DNA from: Centroberyx gerrardi
Lineage: Eukaryota > Chordata > Actinopteri > Beryciformes > Berycidae
DNA: 64,000 nucleotides
Assembly: GCF_048128805.1 (NCBI RefSeq)
Contig: NC_136017.1
Coordinates: 2,194,508 to 2,258,507, forward strand
Reading direction: 5' to 3'
Below the pieces are notes generated by a model. The model was given only the letters and a program-made list of their open reading frames with translations. It ran no database searches and was not told where the DNA came from. Position 1 is the stretch's first letter; each line of letters opens with the position of its first letter. The translations under genes and the position numbers were made by a program. Below are positions 49,282 through 61,100 of the stretch, in pieces.

Positions 49282-49410
49282 AAGACAGAGAGTGTGTGTA
49301 TCTGTTTTACTGTAATTTGTCTGTGTTCATATGTGCATACAAATGTGTTTCAGCATGATGTGTGTATGATGAATGCATTTGTATGTGCATGTGTTTGACT
49401 GTTTGTTTGC

Positions 49411-49445
<35 letters not shown>

Positions 49446-49632
49446 AGTGATGTCCGTGTTTGTGTTCATATTTGCATACGTATGCGTGCCTGTCTTTCTT
49501 TTGTGTGTTTCTGCAGTTATGATGTGTGCATGTGTGTGCATGTCCCGAAGTGTTTTGTGTGTGTATGAGTGTGTGTTTTTCCTTCTGCATGTACTTGTGT
49601 TCATATGTGCATGTGTGTGTGTGCCTGTCTTT

Positions 49633-49677
<45 letters not shown>

Positions 49678-49730
49678 ACTCTTGATGTATGTGTTTGCAT
49701 TTGTGTGTGCATGTACAGTCTTTGTCTTTG

Positions 49731-49770
<40 letters not shown>

Positions 49771-49832
49771 ATGTGCGTTAATGATGTCTGTATTTGTGTT
49801 CATATATGCATGTGAATGTGTGCTTTGTTTTG

Positions 49833-49875
<43 letters not shown>

Positions 49876-52800
49876 ATTTGTGTGCATCCATGATGTCTTC
49901 ATTTGCATTCATGTGTGTATGTGTAGCTTTGTCTTGTGCTTTTATTTTGGTCATAAATACGTGTGTGTGTGTGTGAAACGAAGACTGTACAAGGATTAAT
50001 GGATGTGTGTGTGTGTGTGTATGTGTGTGTGTGTGTGTGTGTGGGGGAGGTGGGGGTTCAGAGTCAGTGAACTGAATGAAATGCCTTTCTATTCTCATCC
50101 CACAAAAGATTCTTCACCCAGCAGGACTGCCTGGCTGAGTGTTTTCCTGCTAAGTGGCCTGACGCTCCGCCTGAGGCCTTATTCCCGGTTATCCTGCACA
50201 TCCAGCGTAATCCCAGATTACATGTGGAAGATAAGCAATAGATGGATATACAAGATTAGGCTATTACTGATCTACAGCGCTCGTAGCTTAGGTACTGAAA
50301 CCTGGGGAGCGGCCAAAGTATGAACGTAAGCTTTTTTTATTTTGGAATCGATTAGAAAATTGCAGCGTCACCAGCGTGGTCGAGGTTTTGTTTTCTACGA
50401 GCGACCAGGATCGAATTTCCAGTCAAAACAGAAGAGTAGAAGCAGAAAATAGGGAAGACAGAAGAGAGATTTGTGAGCGAATAGTGAACCGGTTCAATTC
50501 AAACCTGCACTGATTTTCTCTTGTTTCCAGACCTATCAGCTTATTTCATGATATTTTCAGTCAAATTCTCTCACTGCACTGGCAGATAATCTGCTGGTTT
50601 CAGTAAATTTCACTTGATTCATGCCAATATGACTTCTTCTTTCAAGAAATCATCATAAAACAATGAAGAAAATCTGGAAACAAGAAACTTTCTCCAAGAC
50701 AATTTCACTTTTACCAAGAAAATGTCCTGAAACAAGTTACATTCTCCTGGAAAAAAGTTGCTGAAACCGGTAAAATTATCTGCCAGTGCAGTGAGATGAT
50801 TTCACAAAAAAAAATCCAAAAAAGTTTGTCAGTTTTTTCAGTGTGTACAAGTGATTTGAAACATGATTCTGCTTGACAAGCCAGTGCTGCTTTCTGGCAA
50901 ATTTCATGCCTTTGGTGGATGAAGCGTCCCGAAACCAGAAGGTCACAATTTTGATTCCTTGCAACAAACTGATTTGTGTCCATTGGTGTCAAAGTTTCCT
51001 TCAGAGAGACACTGAGGTCCAGATTCTACTACCAGTCCAAGATTGCATTGCAAGGACAATTTGCTTTGCAAGTTTGTTTTGCGCCTCAGCTGCTTGAGTT
51101 CAGAGGAGTTTTCGTCTTATTCACCAAGAAATGAATTCAAATCAGGTTGTGGTGTAAACAAGCCCTTGAAACGAGCCCCTTCATCACCAATTGCGAGTGC
51201 AAACAGCGTGCTTCAGCTGGAAGACTAATCCACCAAGGCTGCACCCGTGTGCCTTAGAGCTCCTTTATAATTGGAGCGTTCTCTGATCTGATGTGAGGCC
51301 GTCGGATGGAAACCCTCTGCCTCGCTTCCTGTCTGGTGATGATGATGATGATGATGCTGCATCCTGCAGCAAAGATATCAGCCGTTCTGAATGACCAAAC
51401 TCCTTATGCAGTCTTTCAAAACATTTCATATGGATGCAATAATTTGGGTGATTTGGTGAAGTGTTAGTAAAATTGGGTGCAGTCTTGATTTGCTTGGCCT
51501 CACCTACAAATAACTGCAAAATAACAAGATTTACACATGATTTATGTATGTGTGACCATGGCAGGTGCAAAGAGGCTTTATTTTTTGACCAGTGCTTTTA
51601 GGCTGTTAGTGAATAACATGGCATTCAGATTCAGTGATGCAGTGCACACTCTTCCCTGCATAAACCTGTATTTAATCTGGATTTTGAGGCTCTTTCTCAG
51701 CTTGTGCCCTCCATGACATGTTTGACATGTTTGACTGAAATCCGATTCCATAACAGAAGAAACGTAGAGGACGGAAGATGGATAAGGATTCCAGAAGTTT
51801 GCTTGGCAGTGGAGGAAGCACTGGATGGTCGATGAGAACAAATGGGAAGACCCAACATTCATTGCAACAACAGCACTATAGTCTTTTAGAGCCGGTTGAA
51901 TCAGCTGGTGAAATGAACACGCAACATCAAGCAAGTTTTAGCATCGATAAATCATCACCACATTAATTTAGAGACATTGGTATAATTACCGTAAACAAAT
52001 CTATCTCTATCAGCCTCTACTCTGCATCCTCCATAGTTTCTCCTTCACCTGGTGGATCTGGAGGGAAATCTGCTGGATCGCTTTACGGCACAAAACAGGA
52101 AGAGGTTCTGTTCTTCCAGAGCAAACGGAGATAAAGCTGAAAGAGTTTCTGGCAGCAGATGGTGGAAGGAGGGAAAGGAAGATGGAGAAATCACTTCCAA
52201 CATGTTGATCCTCTTCAGGGAGGGGGAAGGGAGCAACGGGGCTGATGGGAAATGTAGTCTTAATGTGGAGAAACACTAGAACTAACAATACTGTGAGTGA
52301 GATGTTTTGTTTTGTTTTGTTTACAGTAATATATGGAGGTAGGACAAGCGTTCCTGAAGTTCTGGTGTGTTTCTGTGCTGCAGGTCTTCACAGCTCGTAC
52401 GCCGGACACGCGGGGCAGCTGGACCCGGAGCTGAGGGCCGCCTTGTCCCCGGACTGCCATATGACACCCGTTTTCGACGAGCGCTCCTTCCACAGCCCGC
52501 TGTACCACAGCCCCACCCACGATCCGCAGGGCAACATCTACAGGACGAGCACAGGTACCGGAAACTCTTTCTCCGTCTGCTCTTATCCTGTTTCTGCTCC
52601 TAGCGCTTTGCTTACATGATCGTTCAACCGTCACAGGAAAGTTTTAAGACCTTTGCACGTCATGTTATTGGTTTGTTGTAATGTTGGTGATCTAGAAATG
52701 TAAGCTGGTGCAGTGGTAGAAGTAGTCAGTCCCACCAGGAGAGTTTTTTTGTGATTATTGCGGCCAAAAATACTTGATTTTGCAGCGGCTTTTCTCAAAA

Positions 52801-52892
52801 ATTGCGATACAATTTGCGAGGTTTTATGTGCTCTTTTTGCGGTAAAATTGTGGGAATTGGGAAAAATTGCAAGCAAAGGAAAAAAAATATTT

Positions 52893-52966
<74 letters not shown>

Positions 52967-55054
52967 CCTCCCCCCATTCTCTCCCACTCTCCGTTTAAGC
53001 TATTAACTCTTCCAAGAGCTTGAATTTTGCACTCACCTCGATTCTTGCTGCTTTTGTTTTGTTTTGCACGGTCTATGGCAGTCATTTTTGTTGGCAGGTG
53101 AGTTTTGAATAGAGAATAGAAAATGTCACCTGTGTGATCTGGGAGAGGTCGAAAATGAAATGCACTTTTTGTTCTATTGTCCATTATATCACAATCTTAG
53201 ATATAGGCTTTTCCGTAAAATGTCTGCAGAATGTCCTGATTTGTTTTCTCTGTCTGATGAATGTAGACTTCAGTTCCTGTTTACAGACAAAGTGTTTCAC
53301 CGCTCAGTTTGTGTTAAATGCCTACCAACAGCAGGAGGGCGCTTTATGTTTGATGTGTTAAAGGCACAGTCTGTGCCTCAGATGTGCCTAAGTTATGTTT
53401 TATAGCTGTAATGTCTAAGGAGCAGGATTGTGTTCATATTTGGTTTGACAGTGTTTGATATGTATGGAGGTGTATTATATTTGTTCTTTCGCTCTCAGTA
53501 TGTTATTGCTCTTGTTTGTTATGTTTGTAGTGTCTTGTCTTTTGGTGCATGACACTTTAAAAAATAAATTACTACTTACTACTACTAGTAGTAGCCGTAG
53601 TAGTTGCAGTAGTAGCAGAAGCAGTAGCAGTAGTAGTAGTAATTGCAGTAATATTCCAAAACCATTCATTTCAAACATTAGATTTATTACAGGAATTTTC
53701 CTTTAGTTCCTCCTTCAGTATCTTCACTGAGAATGATTCCAGTGACCCCATTCTGAAACCAAAGGACCCCACAGGAGGCCCCGATCCCCAGGTTGAGAAG
53801 CCTGGCTTAGTTTCATGTCTGCTGGAAAGATGATTCCTCTAAAACCTTGGTGGAAATCACCGTTTACAGGCACAGGAAATGTTTTCATTATCTGTCCCTA
53901 AGGTCAGAACTTAATTAGGCTGGAACCTTTCATGTACTCTGCTCCGTCTTAATTGAAGTCATTGCAAAATGATTTAAAGCTGAAAGCGCCGGTCTCCCTC
54001 GCCGAGTTTTAACTGATAATGAAGGATCTTGTGGCAGACTCAAAAAGGAGCAGTCTTTGCTTTATTTAGTCAAGATTTGGCCCATGAGCTGCTGGTTTTG
54101 CATGGATCACTGCCTTTTTGAGCATTTAAATAGCAACATTTTACTGAGCTTTACTTAGCTCTTTTATGTGGTTTTGGATAGAGCTGAACAATTAATCAAA
54201 CAAAATATATATGAACTGCAATTTCCAAATCTCAGAGGCTGCAATTAATTGCTTAAGAGAGAGTTTGGTCCAGAATGGATTTGTGAACAAGGAGTTTTAG
54301 AGCTGCAGGTAATCTTTGTTCCATGAATCAAAACCTTTCATCAGACTCAAACTCAGTAAATCTGCACACTCACATCTATTTGTTTTTTAACACAATAACT
54401 TTTCTTTAAACAATTTTAAAGTTCTAAAAAATGTATGACAAGAAAAACTTGTAATGACATGAATCGCAGTTTAAATCGCAATTGCAATATTCTGTCAAAT
54501 AATCACAATTCAATTTTTTGTCAGTATCTATCAGCCCTAATGTATATAGTATGTACAGTACATGACCTAGTATAGGATGTATATGATGTGTGTATATATA
54601 TTTATGCAGTATGTATATATGATGTAGTATGGTATATGAGCTGTACATGATGGTATGTAAAGCAGTATCATCAGTATTGTCAGTATCTTTCAGCCTTAGT
54701 TTTGGATGTATTTTGCTGTAAATTGTTTGTCTGCAGCTTTAATCCTCGTCTTGATGTTGTTTTCTTGTCCTGGTTTCCCTTTAAAAGCAGATTTTTAAAG
54801 CCATTCCTGACTTTCGAGGTTCTCTCTCTCATCTCCTCAGGCATGGGGACCCTCCAGCGGACCACAAGCCATTGCGGCACGCTGCCGTACCAAAGAAGCA
54901 GCTACGGGCTGAGCTCCGCTGCTCTGTACGCAGACTCCTACAGGGTTTCCCAGCAGGGGCTGGCCGGCGAGCCCGTCTACCCCCGACACTCTGGACTGGT
55001 GGAGCGGGTGGCGACTCGCTCGCCGTCCATCGAGAGCATCCACAAAGACCCCAG

Positions 55055-55100
<46 letters not shown>

Positions 55101-58100
55101 AGATATGTACATACATTCTTATACATATGCATACTCATATAAAGTACATACAGATAACAGAGCTCGTTTTCTCGAGATAACGGGTTCATTTATCTTGTTA
55201 TCTCGAGAAAACAAAAGGCCGATTTCTCGAGATAACGAGATAATTTATCACGAGAAAACGACTTTTGTTTTCTCGAGATCACGGGATAATTATGGAGAAC
55301 TCGTAAATGAGCGTCTGGTTCATTTGATCACACCTGATTTCAGCCTTCAAGATCACTGTCATGACTGTCGGGAGGATTCATAACCGCTAGTCTTCTCCTT
55401 AAATGACGAGGACTGATCTGAATGTTATCTCTAACAGAAAGACACAATGTAATCTCTGCCTGTTAGACCTTGACTGAAGTACAATCTGATGCGTTGATCA
55501 ATAATGATTCTCCTTGATCCGACATTTTCAGCTTAAATCAGTTGCTACAGTTGTCAAGACGCCATCTGTGCATTCTGGCACTCCTGATCTCTGATAAACA
55601 TTATAAGTAATAAGAGGAAACGACATTTTGTTTTCTCGTGATAACGGGTTTATTATCTCGTTATCTCGAGATAACAAAGCTCGTTTTCTCGTGATCTCGA
55701 GATAACGGCATTAAAAAAAATAATTGCAAGCACGGCCGTTCTCGACTTCCGTACATATGCATAAAAAGTACATATAAAGTACATATACAGTATACAGTAC
55801 ATATACATTATGCATATAAAGTACATATACAGTACATATGCATAAAAAGTACATATAAAGTACATATACAGTATACAGTACATATACATTATGCATATAA
55901 AGTACATATACAGTACATATGCATAAAAAGTACATATAAAGTACATATACAGTACATAAAAAAAGTACATATAAAGTACATATACAGTACATATAAAAAG
56001 TACATATAAAGTACATACAACTGTGCTATACAAATAAAGTTTATTATTTATTATTATTACAGTACATATACAATACATATACATATACATTACATATACA
56101 ATACATATACATATACAGTACATATACATATGAAGTACATATACAGTACATAGAAATACACAGTACATATACAGTACATATACATATAAAGTACTTATAC
56201 AGTACATATACAGTACATGTAAGTGTACAGTGCATATATACAGTACATTATGAAGAGTTTCATTACAAAGTGAGATATCATTATTTGATAAATTGACAGA
56301 TTCTTATAAAACGAGCGTTGGCATGAAAACAAATCTGTTAAAGCTCTGAATCATTTTATGACCTTTGCTTACAGAATAATTCTGTTTTTGAAGACTGAAT
56401 CATCTGTGGTTTTATAACACTCACTGATGGACAGCTGTACAAAATTAAATATATAGCATTTTACCATATCCATGTCTGTACACACACACACACACACACA
56501 GTATATACAGTATATATATATGTTCAGTCAGGTTTTGAAGGCTTGGAAAAGTACGGGAAATGATTCTGACAGTTTTCAAAGTACGGGAAAACACAAAACA
56601 AAATCCTGAGCTTTGTAAAAAGTAAATAATAATATCCTTTATTTGTTTAGCACCTTTCATACACAACATGAAGCTCAAAGTGCTTTACATCAATAGAAGG
56701 CAGATAAAAAAAACTGATAAAAATATATATAAAAGAACAAGCGAGTTGCATTGCATTAAAAGAATCAAACCAAGTAAATTAGAAAGATAAAACAACACAA
56801 TCAAATGAAACAGTTCAAATGAAGGCTGATTAGAAGCAGCACATTCATATTATTCGTAACCAAAGGTGCAAAACAGCGAGAGATGAATCAACAGCGTCTT
56901 CAGATGGAGGTCTGGGAGAGAAGGGGATAATTAAAGTGGAAAATGCACAAAACCCTGTTGAATGATTTCTATTCATCACTGTTCCCTCTATCCCCCCCCC
57001 CCCCCCCCCCCTCTCTCTCTTCCAGGGAGTTTGCGTGGCGTGACCCCGAGCTGCCGGAGGTGATCCACATGTTGCAGCATCACTTCCCCTCCGTCCAGGC
57101 CAACGCCGCCGCCTACCTGCAGCACCTGTGCTACGGAGACAACCGGGTCAAAGTGGAGGTAACGCTTCAGAAAACACAGGGGAGAGGTTAAAGGTTTAAA
57201 GAGCAGTGATGTACAAGGTAACTGTCCCGTCCCGTCCCGTCCCGTCCCGTCCCGTCCCGTCCCTGACACTGCCGGGGTTAGGGGTTACATTCCCACCGAA
57301 TACTGAAAATGTCTGCACTCATGGTACCTTGACTTTTGAAACATGTTCATTCAGTTTTCCCAAAGCGAACACAAAACAGAAACATGTACAAGTGCAAACT
57401 TACAAAGTAGATAAATATAAAATTTCAGGACAAGACAAGACAGAACCAGGCTCTCTACATAGGAAATAATCTTTATACTTACAATATGTAATGAATATTT
57501 AGTCATTATATATTGTTATAATACCATATAATATTTATAATAACCATCATATATCACCATAATATTATATAATAAACAGTAATTATTAGAATTATTATAA
57601 TTTTAATACTGATAACATACTGTATATAATGTGTATATGTAAGTATATGTGTGTGAACCACATTTTTTGCAAAGAGAGGAAAAAAGACGGATCAAACAAA
57701 TAAATTAAAAGTAAATAAATGTCATTTTTCTACATTCTGTAATTGTGTTAACTTCTTGTAAATGAAATAACGCTGAACTTTAACAATTCATCAAATTACT
57801 GAGGACCCCCTGGAACCCCCTCAAGGACCCCTGGTGGTCCCCGGACCCCACGTTGAGAACCACTGGTTTAGTTTATTGTCCTTGGGAGGAAATTCACAGC
57901 CAGTCAGAAAAAACATAAATCAACCAAAAAACAGCAGTGACTAAGACATAAAAAAAAAAAAAAAAAAAAAAGTAAATTGTAATATAAAAGAAAAAATAAC
58001 TAAAGCAGTCCTGGTACTTTACTTTAAGGCATCGCCCAAATGACATGCTGTATATTTTAATGTTAAGTTCAATAGAGATGATACTCTCAGTTGCCAGTGG

Positions 58101-61100
58101 CATTGGTACAAAAGGCAACTTTTTGGGCAACTCTGATGGTCAACGGTGCCCGAGGAGTTGCTTCAGCATTGTTGCTTTAACCTCAGAGCACCATGTTGTT
58201 GCCAGGAAACATCTTCCTAGATTTTGGACTGATTTTATTGCCTGTTGCTCATTTACATTGCCACAAATATTGCCCGTTGTTGTATCTCCGGTCTTCAGAC
58301 GGTCGGTAATGCTTCCTCGGCTCGGAGGGTTTGGAAATGTACTTTTGAGATTATGTGTGCCAAACTCCAGAGCTGCAGAGCCAGAACGCCATCTGCTCCA
58401 GCAAAACTTAAAAAGAAATGTTCTGCCAAATGTGCTGGAGCACCGGCGAGCGCTGCCCACTGAAATGCCGCCGCGCCGCGCCGCACCGCGCCGCTCCGCT
58501 CCCCGAGCAGTAAATAACTCCGGCCTCCGAGCGTCAGAGACGGCTCACTGTTCGGTGTGTTCGGTTATGAGCTTTTAATCAGCCCGGAGTGCAGCGTGGA
58601 AACATTCCTGCTGATTCAGCCAAATGTACCGCCGCCACCGACAAATGCTCCGAGTGAAGCGCTGCGGCTTGAACACAGAACCAAAACGTTGCTCTTCTCC
58701 TGAGAGACGGATTCAGTTATTTAGAGAAGACATGAAGACCTTTTGAACAGCCTCAGACGCTCTGCTCTTTGAATCTGACAGGTTTCCATCTGAGAAACTT
58801 ACTGCCACCTGAAATTCATTTGGGAATTTTTCCTGAATCAATAATATATTATCATCTTCAGAGAGAAAGTTTTAGGCTTGCTAAAAACATATTAATACGC
58901 TCTATGCTGGCACATGTTATTTTCAAAGGGAGGGTGAAAGTTTTTTCAGGTGGTGGATATTTAAATTAACATTTTATGCATTTACCTGATACTGTTAGAA
59001 ATATATTAAAATGTTGGTGAACATGCCATAGTGATGATGTCACTTGAATTTGAAGGGTTTGACTACAAACCTTTGGACTAATTTGAACTACATATACATA
59101 CTATACATCATATACTACATCATATACATACTATACATCATATACTACATCATATACATCATATACTACATCATATACATCATATACTACATCATATACA
59201 TCACATACTACATCATATACATACTATACATCATATACTACATCATATACTACATCATATACATCATATACTACATCATATACATCATATACTACATCAT
59301 ATACATCACATACTACATCATATACATACTATACATCATATACTACATCATATACTACATCATATACATCATATACTACATCATATACATCATATACTAC
59401 ATCATATACATACTATACATCATATACTACATCATATACATACTATACATCATATACATCATATACTACATCATATACATCATATACTACATATACATAC
59501 TATACATCATATACTACATCATATACATCATATACATCATATACTACATATACATACTATACATCATATACTACATTATATACATCATATACATCATATA
59601 CTACATCATATACATCATATACTACATCATATACATCATATACCATATTACACACAAACACACACACCTATGGGTAATTAAGAGTCTTCAGTTCACCTGA
59701 CCTGCATGTGTTTGGTTAATTAGTGTTACCTGAAATTCATCTGTCCACATGATTGGCCCTCTGTCTGCAGGTGTGCCACCTGGGAGGGATCCAGCACCTG
59801 GTGGACCTGCTGGACCACAAGGTGACGGAGGTGCAGAAGAGCGCCTGCGGGGCGCTGAGGAACCTGGTGTACGGCAAGGCCACCGACGACAACAAGGTGG
59901 CGCTGAGGAACTGCGGCGGCGTTCCCGCCCTGCTGCGCCTCCTCAGGAAAACCACCGACAACGAAGTTCGAGAGCTGGTGACGGGTACGTCCGCTGCCTG
60001 GTTAGAGGGCTGGTTTAGTTCAGTGACTCTCAACCTTTTTCATATAGGACTCCTAATACAATCCACATTACAGCCACAGACCCCCATTTAGTGAGATTTT
60101 GTCTGTCGGACCCAAATCTGAGAATATTTTTATTGTCAGATATGATTTTGTCCAGAACTTCATGACTGTCTGTATTGTAGGTAGAGAGATAACAGAGAAA
60201 CTATGATCAGAACAGTCATTCTTCTACATTCTCTAACTGTGTTAACTTCTTGTAAATTAAATAATGCTGAAGTTTAACAATTCATCATTTTGCTGGGGAC
60301 CTCCTGGAACCCCCTCAAGGACCCCCTGGTGGTCCCCGGACCCCACGTTGAGAACAACTGGTTTAGTTTATTAAATTCACAGCCAGTCAGAAAAAACATA
60401 AATCAACCAAGAAACAGCAGTGACTAATAAATACATAAATAAATTGTTAAAATTGTAAATTGTTGTGAAAATTGTAAAAAGTGTCGGATATCAGAAATGT
60501 CATTTTTTACTCTATATTCCTCAATAAAGAAAAAAAAAAAAACCCACAAAAAAATCAACAACAAAAAAAACAGTAAAGTGCTGCACTCTTGCTCCACTCC
60601 AAGAGGAACTGTTTGGACATTTCTACAGTAAAGCAGGTACAGCAGGTAGATACAGGATTGGGATTTCTAAAATAGCAATTATATAATATATTACAGGCAT
60701 ATTCAAGTCAGATCCATCGTTATTATTCCTGATATTAAGAGGTAAATTCAGGTGACAGCAGCATCCACATTAAGTGTTTCCAAACAGAAAAAAAACACTA
60801 AAACCTGTGAATGTTGGGTGTGTGTGGGCGGCTGTCTGTACGACTGGTTTGCCGACCGACTGACCGTTTGTCTGTGCTGCCGGCCGGCCGGCCGGCTGGC
60901 TGGCGGTGTATTAATCCGTGTAGCGGCTGTTCAGTGGGAGGTGAGAGCGGCAGCAGCTTAAACACTCAGCTCACAGTGTTGACAGAACAGATCTCCGCTC
61001 AGTCCTCGGGACAGATGCTAAGATAATGTGCTTTGGAAACAGGATGCGGCCGGCGGCTCTGTAGCCACGCCGCACATACTGTCGGATACCAGCGGATACC

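Noticed and set aside
49350..50098. Several long open frames of Cys/Val or His/Thr repeats on both strands
   Set aside because: They are direct translations of (GT)n/(CA)n microsatellites.
53475..53706. Poly-Ser and poly-Leu open frames
   Set aside because: They come from the (TAG)n-like microsatellite tail of the LINE fragment.
58045..58578. 177-codon open frame in pkp4 intron 10
   Set aside because: Composition and lack of recognisable motifs suggest chance; it would not join pkp4 exons in phase with plausible splice sites.
59044..59700. Open frame of 218 codons made of Tyr/Ile repeats
   Set aside because: It is the translation of the CATATACTACAT minisatellite; no start context, domain or exon structure.
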